Part shown: in pieces, positions 15,528 to 28,800 of the stretch
Numbering within the stretch: the first letter of the stretch is position 1
Layout: each line of letters begins with the position of its first letter
DNA from: Camarhynchus parvulus
Taxonomy: Eukaryota; Chordata; Aves; Passeriformes; Thraupidae
NCBI RefSeq assembly: GCF_901933205.1
Contig: NC_044571.1
Span: 56,357,994 to 56,421,993 of the forward strand
Reading direction: 5' to 3'
DNA: 64,000 bases
The notes under the pieces: generated by a model
What the model was told of the DNA's origin: nothing
Database searches by the model: none
Seen by the model: only the letters and a program-made list of their open reading frames with translations
Made by a program: the position numbers and the translations under genes

Positions 15528-16840
15528 ATAGAATCATTAAGGTTGAAAAAGACCTCCAACAACATTGAGTTCAACCTTTGATCGAACACTACCGTGTCAA
15601 CTGAAGAATGGCACTAAGTGCCACATCCAGTCATCCCTTGAACACTACCAAATATGGTGGCCCTACGGCCTCCCTGGGTAGCCCATGTCAAAGCCTTGCC
15701 ACCCATTCAGTGAAGATTTTCTTCCTGATTTCCATCCTAAAGCTACCCTTGGGCAACTTGAGGCTGTGTCCTCTTGTTCTGTTGCTGATTGCCTGGGAAA
15801 AGAGGCCAGCTTCCACCTTGCTGAAGGTGATAGAGTTCTAGAGGGTGATAAAGTCTACCCTGAGCCTCCTTTTCTCAGGATAAACAACCCCAGCTCCATT
15901 GCCCTTCTCTGGACACGCTCCAGCACCTCAATGTCTTTCTCCCAGTGAGGGACCCATAAACAATAAGAGGACTTGAGTGCCTCGCTGGTGCTGAGTACAG
16001 GGGGACAATCAGTACCCTGGTCCTGCTGGCCTCACCATTGTTGACACAGGCCAAGATACCATTGGCCTTCTTGGCCACCTGGGCACACACTGGATCATAT
16101 TCAGTTGCTGTCAACCAGCACCCCCAGGGCCTTTTCCACTTGGCTTTCCAGCCACATTGCCTCCAGCCTGTAATGCTGCAAGGGGTTGTTGTTACTCAGG
16201 TACAGGACCCACCAGTTGGCCTTGTTGAACCTCATACAATTGGCCTCAGTCCATTGATCCAGCTTGTTCAGATCCTTCTGCAGAGCCTTCCTGACCTCCA
16301 GCAGATCAACAGTCCTGCCCAGCTCAGTGTCATCAGCAAACTGACTGAGGGTGCACTTGATGCCCTCATCCAGATCATCATTAAGGATGTTAAACAGGAC
16401 TGGTCCCCGTGCTGAGCCCTGGGGAACACTGCTAGCAACTGGCTACCAGCTGGGTTTAGTTCCTTTCTCCACCGCTCTCTGGGCCTGACCATCCAGGCAG
16501 CAAAGAGTGCACCCTCTCTAAGCCATGGCCTGTCATCTTCTCCAGGAGAGTGGTGTAGGAGACAGGGTTGAAGGTCTTACTGCAGTCTGTGTAGACTACA
16601 TCCACAGCCTTTCATCAGTTACTTGGGTGATGAAAGGAGATCAAGTTGGTCAAGCAGGACCTGCCTTTCCTAAACCTGTGTTGACTGGGCCTGATGCCCT
16701 GGTTGTCCTGCACATGCCATGTGATGGCACTCCAGATAATCTGTTCTGTAACATTCCCCAGCACCGAAGTCAGACTGCCAGGCCTATAGTTTACAGGATC
16801 CTCCATCCCACCCTTCTGGTAGATGGGTGAAATTTGTCAC
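15528..16840 (-). mobile_element. CR1 LINE, 5'-truncated 1.3 kb copy
   Basis: On the minus strand this reads as a CR1 ORF2 from the reverse-transcriptase domain to the 3' end. Landmarks in order from 16840 downwards are EDPVNYRP, GIRPSQHRFRKGRSCLTNLI, a decayed KAVDVVY block, PQGSVLG-equivalent sequence broken by frameshifts, FADD (complement of 16329-16340), and [16 protein letters not shown] with PLYSA near 15990-16080. The 3' UTR follows and the copy ends at the tail around 15528-15535 (ATAGAATCATTAAGG on +). Multiple stops and frameshifts make it a dead copy. The 5' portion, including ORF1 and the endonuclease, is absent. It lies antisense to DIAPH3. Confidence 0.93.
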
Positions 16841-19800
16841 AATTTGCATTGTTTGGTTCTTAAACTGAGCTCTCCAGGCTCTCTTTACAGACATCTACAA
16901 TTGCATTGAAAGGTAGAATCAAAGCAGTAAACACGTGAAGTGCTTTATAACGTCAATTACTCTGGTAAATCAGAGTAATCAGAGTTTTTAGCTGACCTCC
17001 AAAATTAATCTACGTATTTAGTCTCTTGAAGAGATGAAATACCTCATAAATAGATGCACAGTTTAGAGTGCTTAGGCTCCTTGTAGTGGCTAGAGAGAGG
17101 CATATACCCATCCTATACAGGAGTTAGCCTATATACATTGTTAATAATTGATGACTTCGTGCCTCCAATTTAAAGTGCTTGAGGCTGAGAGACCTGATAA
17201 GGGTTGTTCTTGTTTTAGTTCTCTGTCTCTGTGTATAATAAAGTTAATAAAACAGGATAGAGCACACTCAATACTGCAAATGAAACAATAACTTGAACAG
17301 CTGAATGGCTTCTCTTTAAGTTTGTATTCTGTCCTAGGCAATGAATGATACAAGTGCTTCTGAGGGGCAAAAAAAAGTCATTGTCTTACATACATGCATA
17401 CAAAATTTACATTAACTTTGGATAGCTAACTTTGTTATGCTTCCAATTTGTAGTATTTTGATACTCGTCTCTCTTCCTTTACTATACAGTATGCTTGTGT
17501 AATTTGTGTTACAGTGCAATAATAATATTTTTTTATCTACTCATGCTTTATTTAACTGGATTAAAAGTAAATAGATCAGTAGTGTGGCTTTAGGTTATGC
17601 AGCCTTCCTGGAATGCGAGGTGAGTTCTTAATTTCAGCATAAAGAGTAAATCGGGATTGATGTGTGAATAGCTGCAAGCTCTGTTTTGGCCATTCAGTAC
17701 AGAATAAAAGGTACTTTGCTATCAGCTAATCCCTAGTTTTATAATTGTACTGTAGATGGTAGTCTTCCCCTTTCTCTAAGAAATATGAAATCATTTTAAT
17801 TCTGTGTGATCCATCATCAGGCAACTACTCAAAAATGTAACATTCTTAAATGCTCTCAAATGTCCAGTAGCAAAAATAAATGAAGGGCAGAGTGCATTAA
17901 GGGATTTCCAGTTGTGTCTCACAGGGCAGAGAAAACTGCTGTGAGAGAGCTCCTGGGATAGCTCCTACTCTTGCTGCCTTTAGCAATAGCTTCCTGACTA
18001 ATCAGTCTCTGAGCTTACCCCAGTGCTTTAAGTCTGTTCTTTCTCTGTTGCCAGCTGCTGACTGAAAACAGGACACAGCCAATTACTCTCCGCTGAGCTT
18101 ACCCACTCTCTGTTTATCCACCTAACAGCAGTTGCTCTGAGATCATTTTATTGAAAACTTGTTATGTAGTGAGATCTGCTATTATAAAATCTTGTATTTG
18201 TTTCAGTGGGGTCAAAAATACAGGAATCTTGCAGTCTAAGATTGGATTATATTATTTGGAATAGTTGCTTCCTATGGGACAGAAAACAAAGCATGCTGAA
18301 GTGGAATTAATTTCTTCCTTTTCCACATTCCAATGCCCATCAAATAGAAAAAGGATTATCTTTAATATCAGAAGTTAAAAAATAAACTCTTAATGACTTT
18401 TTAATTGTAGATACTACTGGCTATATCCTAATTTCTTGCTTTGGGTTCTGATCTTCCTTTGCGGATCTTTTTTCTTCCTTTCTATTCACATCAGAAACCA
18501 TGATGCCTAATGATAGATTTTCTTGTCCCCAACCACATCTTGTAGCATCCTTAGTCTAACCCATCTTTATTACTCATTTATCAGTCCTATAGAACATTAG
18601 CGCATTCAAGAGAACTACTTAACTCTAGTTTCTAAAGCATTTTACTCCTATTTCAGTCTGTAACTGCAGGTTTAGCCTAATAAAAAGGGCATTTTTGACC
18701 TGTGCCAATAAACTATAAAATGTACTGTGGTCTAAAAATGAGAATATTACTTATTACAGAAGTCTTTTGCACTCCCATTAAGAAAAAAACTTTGGTGCAG
18801 TTGTGCACATTGAAGGAACTAAGCAACCAGAAAGGCTGCAAAGCACCTTCAGCTGATGTTTTCTGGGAAAGCCGTAGTAACACAAAATATACCTTTATAA
18901 TTTTTCTAGTTACTGAAAGTCCAAAGCAATGCATTAAAAAACAATATGTCCTAACTGCTTACAGCTAAATGAGAGACAGGTCATCAATAACTTATAATAA
19001 TGTGTGTCCAAAAGTCATAAAATATTTTAAAATTAAATAGCCATACAGTTTACATCCTTTTAAAGTTCTGAGGTAAAGGTGGTGGGGTGGGATTCAAACA
19101 TTGTATGCTTAGACCTCCCCTCCAAAACTGGGTGGCACTCAGAATCTGGTTTTGCTCAGATATTGCTATAAGATGCACTTTAAGATCTACTAGCTCTGGG
19201 GTTGCACCATGCAGTCAAACAAGATTTTCTTCACCTGTACTTCTACAATGCCAGACCATTGAGTAGTTGCAGGCTGCTTTTTTCTTATACTTAGTACCTC
19301 TTTGCTTTAATTTAGCCCATTTGAAAAAAAGTCACCAAACAAACAGGCATTGCTTCTTATCTTTAGTTTAAAAATCTTTATACCCTTAGCCTGCACTGAC
19401 AAGTGAAAGTTATTTCAATGTTTGCATTACAGTAATACATTTCTGCAAGTGATAAGAAAACTTACTTGGTCAAGAACACTTTTTAACAGAAGTACTAACT
19501 ATATTTCATATGGAAATAAAGTTTGACTAAAATTAATCTACCAGCACCTGGCTTTTTCAAAGCTAAACTAAACAAGTTAGGGAGAACAATAGGAAAATAT
19601 GAGAAATGGGAAAGCTTTTCTTAAGCTGCCAGTGTGTTTTCCAGTGAAGAATGCACTGCACTGCCTTATGTTCTTGGCTTCAATTGCAGATTTCAGCCTT
19701 AATTTTTTTAGTTATTAATCTAGAATTCTCTTTACATCAGATTGTCTACCTTCATAAATTGAGTGCAATAAAATTTTATAATCTCTTAGTTTTCTTTGAA

Positions 19801-22722
19801 TATGGTGAACAAGCTAGTGGAGAAGTCTACTTCATGGTGCTTTGTATTTGGAAAACAATGCTGCAGCATTGCTGTCCTAAACAAGATTTTCAGATTTTTG
19901 AGCTAATGATATACTTTGTACACTTACATGAGGTATACTGATGAGAAAAATAAATTGCTCTTGAAGTGTTTTCTTGTGACGAAGCTGCTTCTCTGCAGTA
20001 TTAAGTTCTGCTGCATATCTTTGGACAAAAAGAGTTTGGTAGTTTTCACACTGTATAATACTAAAAGTATCATAATTGGTATTTCAATGTCTTTTAACAT
20101 GTTCATATTTGGTGCATCACAGACATTAAATTTGAGCTTTGAGATTATGCCATTTTCTGTATATATTGAAATCCTTCCCCTGTTTGATGAAGGTAACAAC
20201 ATACTTTAACAGATGTTTTACCTGCTGTCTTTGAGGAGTTACTTAACTTTGAGGTATATGAGCAGTGCTGGGTTTGATGTTTAGTTCTTAAACTTGCATA
20301 GAAGTGGGTATGTGGGAGTGAACAAATTCACCCAAGAAAGCTGAAATATCTTTCAATTTACTCAGTAAATCAGTCCAGGCTTATTAAGTCAGCCTAAGAA
20401 TAGAACTTCTATCAGCTAAACTTTCCACTGGGATTTATGATTGGAGTGCATATAATAACTCATTACTGATCAATGCACGAGAGATGCCTTGTTGTATTAT
20501 GTATTCATGGGAAGTATCTGTCCTCGTTTTCCATTTTACATTTTTGTAAATAAAATCCCATTAATTATTAACAAAAAATTGAGTCAACCTTGAAACTCCC
20601 TGGATCACAGTGCATCAATCAAACAGAAGCAGTGATTTTTCTGGGAATTTTTTTTTTTTCAAAATAGGTTTCCAATTAATAGTACTTACTTCTTCCTTGT
20701 TGGCAAATTACATTTTCAGCGGTTTAAGGAAACAAGAAATACTGCAGTCTAACTGATATTATTTGTTGAACTGATTAATCCTTAAAGGAAGTTAATAAGA
20801 CTATCATCCAGAGCCACAACAAGATAATATAAAAATTACCCGAGTACCACTACAGACACTTTTGATAAAAATTTTCATATTTCTTCATTGCAATTGGAGT
20901 TTACCTAAAACTTTCATTTCTAATACAATAGAAATAATTGCAACTAAAACTTGGGGCAGAGGTCTATTAGTTAAAAGAAAAAGTAGAGTTTATAGGTTTT
21001 CCTTGTTAATTTTTAGAAATTGTTTCATTTGTGCTCATTCCTTTGATAATTTGATATATGAAGAGAAGTATGGAAAGAAATTATTTCACTCAAACAGTGG
21101 TGCTAGAAATGAGTTTGTAGAATGAGTTTTAACTTCTGAGTCACTTTTGAAAAACTACTCTGATAATAGTCGTTCTCCCCATGTTAAGAAAAAGAAAAAA
21201 TAAAGCGCTTCCTTTGCAGAAAGAAATCAGTGAAATATCTACATTCCTTACTTTTTCCCTACATACAGTACAAAAACGTGGCAGGTGACATCATAGTCAA
21301 ACTGATTCTTCAAGTCTTGAAATATACTAATTTCTTGGGATGGGTATTTGTTTACTAGCCAGTTCAGTGGCCCAGCTGTGTTAGCATAAGTCACCTGAAG
21401 GACTGTTTATAACCATTATTCTGGGTGGAGTTTGCATTTGATAAACTCTCGAGCATTACCAAAAAAAAGTAACAAGCCTATGGTGTTTTCAAAGGTTTAA
21501 CAACTCACAGCAGCTTCCTGACTTAAATGTGTGGCCCAACAGGAAGAAGCAGCTTGAAGTTCACTGTTTTGTTTAGGATAAAAGTTTTGAAGAGTGCTTC
21601 TGAAACACTTTATTTACATGTTTTATTTTCTGGTACAGTATTTTCGGTTAATTCAGATTCAGCTCAAATTAACAACTCTGTGTGCTTTGGGATAATTAAA
21701 TTATGTTTCCTCTTATCTTGGCTCACCATGCAGACTGTTGCCCACCCCTATAGCTGCTTTTACTCCATTGCTATAGCAGCTCTGTTATTTAGGGATAAAT
21801 CTTTTCTTCTCCCCATCAGTTGTTGTGAAAGAAATGTAAGCCACCTGTGAAAAAAAATAGCATATTTGGAGTGACTCCTTGGGTTTGCTTGTCTGGCTGT
21901 ATTCCAGGTATTTTTATGTCTCTGTAAGGGAAGGAGCAAATAAAGGTATTTCAGCTGTTCCTACTTATTAAAATTGACCTGGATGTGCCATGGACTGGGA
22001 GGAAGGGGCACGGGAGGATGAAGAAAACCCGGTTCTTATGAATCAAAGTGGGGATTGAAAGAGGAGGGATGTGAAGGGCAGCTCAACGGGTGCACGAGCC
22101 CCAGGCTGCTGTTGGGAGCATCAGCCGCCACATCGTCCGGGCAATCCAGGTTGCCATGGCGATGGCAGCAGGACGGGGGGGATGAGTACAGCTCCCACTG
22201 CCCGGCCCTCCCCGGCCTGCAGCTGCCAGATGAGTGTTAGAGATCCCCAGACCTTGTTCTGGCAAAACACCTTTGTTCCCCAAGGGGAGGACAAAACAAA
22301 GCTGCTGCTGGGTATACAAAGCTGTTGCACATTCAGCAAAGCTTTACAGTCATGGGTGTTTCTTTCTGGCAGTTGGTGAAGAGTAGTAGGGCTTAGAAGG
22401 TAGATGTAGAAAACAAACACTGGTTCTGCTCCAGGGAAACTTGCCATGATGCAGTTGAGTTTTTAAAATTTATTTATTTAGAAATACAGGTGACTACTAA
22501 TAGCACAGGCACTCTAATTGCCTCCCAGGAAAACAACTTAAAGCTGATATTGTCCCTGTTATTTGTTATGAAGAGGTCATTACATAACAATGCATTTCTA
22601 TAGTAGTAGCACACTTCATTTTTCCTGCACAAAAGGCATTCTCTGTCATTTCAAATGTGAACTGTACTTAACTCTAAATGGAGATTTTAAGACACTTGTC
22701 TTTACATACTAGAAAAGAGTCC
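16841..22722. other. Intronic sequence without genes
   Basis: AT-rich unique sequence. No exon is recognised. Complex, possibly constrained stretches lie around 17880-18120 and 21340-21480. A small CpG-enriched patch at 22086-22216 stands out against the background and contains an X-box-like motif. The short open frames here have no recognisable homologue. Confidence 0.55.
22150..22163. promoter_or_regulatory. X-box (RFX)-like motif in a small CpG-enriched patch
   Basis: GTTGCCATGGCGAT matches the symmetrical RFX X-box GTTGCCATGGCAAC at 12 of 14 bases. It lies in a patch where I count nine CpG dinucleotides between 22086 and 22216, unusual for this intron. Activity is not shown by sequence. 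Confidence 0.35.
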
Positions 22723-22802
22723 TTAAAATAGCCAATTACATTCAACCTTAAAAATTTCATCATTAAAATAGCCAATTACATTCAACCTTAAAAATTTCAT
22801 CA
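22723..22802. repeat. Perfect tandem duplication, 2 x 40 bp
   Basis: The 40-base unit starting TTAAAATAGCCAATTACATT occupies 22723-22762 and again 22763-22802 without a mismatch. Perfect identity suggests a recent slippage or duplication event, or possibly a polymorphism. Confidence 0.97.
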
Positions 22803-25800
22803 AAGAAGGGCATCATGTGTGTTTGTTTCTGGAAGGTTAAAATTGCTCACAATTAAAACTAGTTACAGTATTTTTAGATGACCAAGAGTTGTATCACCAT
22901 GGTACCATATCAATTAGCTTAAAAGGCAGAATGTTTGTTTTTCTGCTTTTTTTTCCAGTCTGTGCACATATATACCTATTTGTAATATCCAATCCTATCA
23001 CTTGATTATTTCCTTGAATTCCAGGAAAACATTTGAAACTGACTGATGAATGAGGGTTTTGTTTGGCTTAGGTTTGGGAATTTGGGAGCAGGAGATGTTT
23101 GCTTGGTTGGTTGGGATTTTTCAGGGCTTTTTGTGTGGTGGGGAGCAAAGGGGAGTATTGTTGTTAAAGTTGTAATGTGATACACAGAAAGATTTAGTAG
23201 AAATCCTAGGCTGAAAATAAATGTGGTAACTCTTCTGTAAGTGAGTCTGTCACTGAACAGCAGGCTGACTGCCATCAAGAAACACTTCTGACACAGTAGA
23301 TATATTTTGGGAAAGGGGGGAGTAATGGAATGGGTTATTTGATGGGGAGTCTGAGAACGTATCGCCTTAGAGAAATGTCTGGGGTAGAGCTGTGATACCT
23401 ACTCTTTTTTTCTTTCTTTTTTTTTTTGTTGCTAAGGGAAAGGGAAAAAATAAATTTTACCCCAAATGTGCATTTTTCTGCATTGTATTGAAAACTGAAT
23501 TTTCTTTCTGTTTGGCATGAAATATTTCCTTTTCTGAGAGAAAGAAAGAAAAGCAATTGAGAAAGAAGGAGATGGATGTTACTGCCTTTGCTCAACGCCC
23601 AGATTACTTCATCATTTAGCCAGGAGATGAGAACACAGATTCAGTTTTGTTCCTTTGTGTGAGAATGTTTGTGAATTTTCTAGAAATAAACGAGTCACCT
23701 ACCCACGAAGCTTAGCTGCTCTTTCCCAATCGCATGCATGAATATCTATGAGTAGTGGAACAGTCCCAATGGATTAAGTCTAACTTAAGTCTCAGTGAGA
23801 AATGGGTTTGACAGAGTTAATCAAGACATTCAGACACTGCATTGGATCATCGGCTTACTTTTTAGGTGAAGTTGCAAGGTTTATGGCCTCAGTTACTACA
23901 GTTTAGATAACCCTTAGGTCAGGGTATAAAATCTAAGATATAGATTGATCTATATGCCTTTTGTGTGAGGTACAGGATTTTCTCTGTGGATGATGTGCTA
24001 GTAGAATCAAAAGAAAACATGCCTGCAGCCTTTCTTTTCACATCTTTTATACAACCCTTCTTTTTGTAATAACTTGTGAAAACATGCCACAATAAGTGGC
24101 AATTTTTTTTATCTGCCTTTGGAGAAAACGAATCCCAAGGCGCCTTCCCTGAATACCTTGGGAATAAAAGCTACTGTGTTTGACATAGTTCTCAAGATCA
24201 TAGGACCAATACTATTTCTTCATGGTTTTTTCCTCCTTTTTCTTTCTTTTCTTTTGGGGTTTCTCTTTTTGCAACAGGATTGAAATTACCACAGTGACTT
24301 CCGAAAAAAGTTGCTGTTCTAATTTCGCTTCATATTTTTCCAGATCATCTCCCTCACTGCCCTTTTCTGGGGGCCTTCATGGGAGAAATTGTTTTAAAAG
24401 GATGATGAATCAATTTAGGCAGAAGCAAGATAAATTCTCCTACACTTTCAGGGAAATGTCTCTTGTATTTTTCTGTCAAATGATCATCAATATGTATTAA
24501 GGTCTGGTGTGCAAGTACTAACCAGTCATTTCCTGGATATTTTATCTATTTCTATTTTTTTCTTTACATTTTTTTTCCGTTAGTTATGGCTAAAATAAGC
24601 ATTGAAGAGCACAGTGTATGTTTGTCATGTCCCTACCATATTTTCCTACACTAAAAAAAGGATATAAGACAGCATTTAGCTTAGGGTTTCATCCCAAATG
24701 AATGTGTCCTTCCTGGTCTGTACATTTTATGAGAACATGAATTCATTCTTTCTTGGGTTTTACATTGCTATGTTAGTATCTTCCATCACCTCAACAACCC
24801 ACCCATTTCTCTAAATGCTTTCCTAGAGTTTGGTACATCTAACATTGTGATACATTAAAAACAAACAAACAAAAACAACAAAAACCTCCTAAAACCCAAA
24901 AACCTCCTACTCTTTGGACTTGCTGCATGTTAAAGACTGAAGTAATTGGTTGGCAATGGTGAGATAACATGGTAGGCATAAGTGTTCATTGGATAGCAGG
25001 TGAAATTTTTTGACTTTCCATAATGTAAGAGAGGAGCCTCTTGTTAAAAAAAAAAACAGTGGCAGAGCACTCAGAGGAAGATCAGAAAGGGAATTTCAGC
25101 CAGCTGATTTGTGTGGCTTTGGTTGGTGTGGGTGTTGTTGGTTTGCTTTTTGAGTAGAACTGGATGTTCAGGAACATCCCCCAGGAATCAGTCTGAGGGA
25201 TTTTTCTTGTTCTTTCATGAATCCTTTACACTTTGGCTTAGGGAATCCTGGGAATTTCTTGTGATAGTGTGAGGTTTTTTTTTACAGAAGGAAAAGTGGA
25301 ATTATCTATTGATCAATTAATATTCTCCCCAAGACAAGTGCATACTTAAGTGCTCTGTTCTGTAAGACTTAGGTGCTAATGGAACTATTTTCTCTGATTT
25401 AACTATATAATATTAATACTATGAGTCAGAAATAAGTTTTCTAAGTGATTTTAAAGAGGATTTATTTTAGTCAATGCAAGTATTACCAATTTACATAATA
25501 ACAGTGCTATAAAGTTCCACTATAGAAGTATCATTGTTATCTGCAGTGGAAATATGTTTTTCATCCCTAAACACAGATACAGACCATTAAAACAGCATCC
25601 TCCTGCAGAAACATCTGAACAGTGGTTTGCTGGAAAACTGAGTGTGACAGACTTTTATTTCTTAAGCATACACCGTAACCTGATACATACCATGGTTCAC
25701 ATAAACCAGAGAGCTGAACCGTTCACCAATTGCTTTAAGCAAAGGAAGATTGCAATTCATTTAGTGATTCAGTTCTTTCCAGATCAGCTTGGAAACTTAG

Positions 25801-28800
25801 ATGTGAAGCAGATCCATATGTTAAGATATGTAGCATCTCTGTTGCCACACAATTCATTGTGCCGCTTAGTATACCAGTGAATTTTATAATATAATACAAA
25901 CTTATATTTTTAACTACTGATTTTGTTTTAAAATAGTATAATAGTTTTAAAATATTATAATTATTATTTTTCATCTTTGTAGAACATTAAAGGTCCTCTC
26001 TTTTAGTATTAACATCCTAGCTGAGCATGGTAGGAAAAATACAGAGTTTATCATCTCATGCTTGGAAAGTCTGAGTTTCATTTAAATAATTCACTGTTCA
26101 ACTTTCAGGTATAATTACTATAACGCCATAATAACAGGTCAAAAGAGCAATTTCTTTTTGGATCAGATGGTAGTATCACCTAATAAAGGGAGAGTTCCCA
26201 GCAAAGCTAGATGTCAATAAATTGTTAAAATTAGAGAGCACGATTCTCTTGGTTCCTCCTCCCATCTTTAAAAGTAATTGATGCTTTATCTTTTCTAAGT
26301 GTTGCTCTGGTGCCAGTGTATAGGAGATTCTAAACAAAACCAGTTTTATACATTAACCTTCCTGAATAGTTTATGCGTTAAAAATTATAACAGTAAAGTG
26401 AAACCAGATGGACTGAGTAGAGTTGACAGCACCTTTCTGAGTGATGAAATTGCTATTGATTTATGACAAATGCCAGTAAAAGCAGGCAGGGACTGTTTTG
26501 TTGCTGTCAGATGAGAACTGAAAGTAGGCAGGTTTTGTTATCAATCATTTGTTGTCGGTGTAAGACAGTGGCAGGCTGCTATAATTGATTTGATAGCTCT
26601 GTCTGACTTGAGCTCCAGTGGCCACCACAGATCGTGGCAATGCAGCAGTGCAGAGAATTGACATGAAAAAGAAGTGACATGACTCCTCAGAGGCCAAGTT
26701 GTATTATTTAAAGGTGCATGTTTGTCAAAACATTTTATAAATCAGCATGTTCAGACTTGGAGGCAATTTATTGATAGCATGCAGTTTTGAGGTTAGTCTG
26801 GAAATTGGCTTATTTTATATTGTGTTATTAATTTAATAGATGTTTTATGACCTAAAAGGATTTGCATGGGTAAAGAGACTTCTTTTTTCTCTTTTCTTTG
26901 CCTTGAAGAACAGCTTACAGGATTTCATTCAGTTTGGTCTTTTGATGGAACTTTTCCCCTGATATAGTATCTGTCCCAGTTATGCCTAGTGTGATTGTAG
27001 AATATCACTATGACACTTTGATCCTCTGTAATAGGCTGGGTTTTGTGTTTTAAAGAAATAAAATAATGATGGCTGCTGAAGACCTAATAGGACTATTGAA
27101 TAAAGCTTTGGGGACTTAATTCTGAGGTAACCCCAAATTAATCTGTAATGTAATGTCCAGAAAACCTTACTCATTTCTCTGTGAATTTTCAATTTCTGAA
27201 CAGTTTCAAGTTTGGTTCCAGCTGAGTTAATTAACAAACACAGATTGTCTTCTTTTCCATTTCCTACAAGGGTAAGGATTATAGAATTGGAAAACACACA
27301 GCAGAGAATTATCTTAAGAAATATGAAGTCATGGATACATTCTGCCTCTTCCTTATTTCAAACATTATTAGATACAATTAGATACAAACTTGATTCCCAA
27401 ACAAATCTCTGTAATGAAACTTATTTTATGTATATGAGAACTTGAGAGATAAGAAAGCATCATATACTTTATATAAACAGAAGATTCATGAGCTTGGAAG
27501 GACTTGGACTGTTAAGTAAGTGTAAAGATCAGACTGATTTTTAATTCCACTGCTGTGCATCTGTACAAAAAAGTCAGTAATTCTCTGTCTGGGTCAAGAG
27601 AAGTATTTTTGCAAACAAAAAGTGAGATATCGATAGTGTTCAAAAACTATTAATTCAACTAGAGTTAATGTAGAGCATAGCTGCTAGGATAAATACAGAC
27701 AAATAGGCTATTTAAAATTAAGTGATTGAAACAGTGTGGCTTGTTTAGTCTAACAAAAGGAAGACAAGAAGAAAGTGCATGTGTACATATATATGTGTGT
27801 GTGTAAAATACACACAGATCTGTATTACATGCAATGCAAATATATATGCAATTATATACAATATGTTGTATATGTTTGGGAGGGTAAATGTTGGAGAAAA
27901 AAATGTTAACAGCTTAAACACAAGAGCACATGGAGATCAGTAACTAGTGCAATTTTTAAAATAGCATTCTAGTAGGCTGGGTAGTTCATCCCATTACATG
28001 GGGACATTTAAAAATTTCATCTATTAATCAGCAAGTGAAAGTATTTTAGCATAATCATTGAAAGTAATTAAGGAACTGGAATCTCTTAAATCTTTTATCC
28101 TATATTTTTTGTGACTTTCTCCACACATATTTTTTTCCCCATCAATTCCTGTTTGCTTAAAAGGCTTATCTTTTTCAGATAAAATGATCTCTCAAAAAGA
28201 GATGTTCATCAGTTGTGTTTGTATTACAGAAAAAAATTGTAAGATCTTTATGCTCCAGATGTCAAGTATTGCTAGATCTTTTAAATATATATAGCTTTCC
28301 TAATTTTTTTCAATTTTGTTAACATCCCCACAGTCAAAGAAAAGCAAAAAATGTTTATTTCATACGCTGATGGATATTAGTTGCACAGTAATATTATAGA
28401 TAGGATGAAGAAAGCAAAGACAACTGATGGATGTAAAGAGAGATCACATTTTGTACTGTTTCTAAAAAGATTGTAGTTTAAAGAGAGTATCAGGTGCATA
28501 AGACATGGAAAGCTACTTCAACTACATGAGTGTTTTGATAAAACACTTAAAGGTAACATTTAAAGACAACACAAAAGGAATAGTGAATTCTGCAAGGAAC
28601 CTGAAGAGACTAAAACATCGAAACAACAAGGATTAAAGGCAGAAATATGGGAATAATCTTGAAGTCCTTGAGTTTCTACAGCTGGAAAAAGTTGTAGTGA
28701 GTTCACTGTTCCAACTCCTAAATGTTACTCTAGGAAGAGATACCCAAAGTCTCTGTGAAGAAATTTTCTGAAGAACTTGAGTCTAAATTATTTGCACTTC

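Noticed and set aside
16038..16415. 125-codon + strand open frame
   Set aside because: It is the antisense shadow of the CR1 reverse-transcriptase region.
22055..22447. Several overlapping open frames in the CpG-enriched patch
   Set aside because: They appear on both strands and in different frames, without ATG-start support or recognisable domains, as expected from local GC content.
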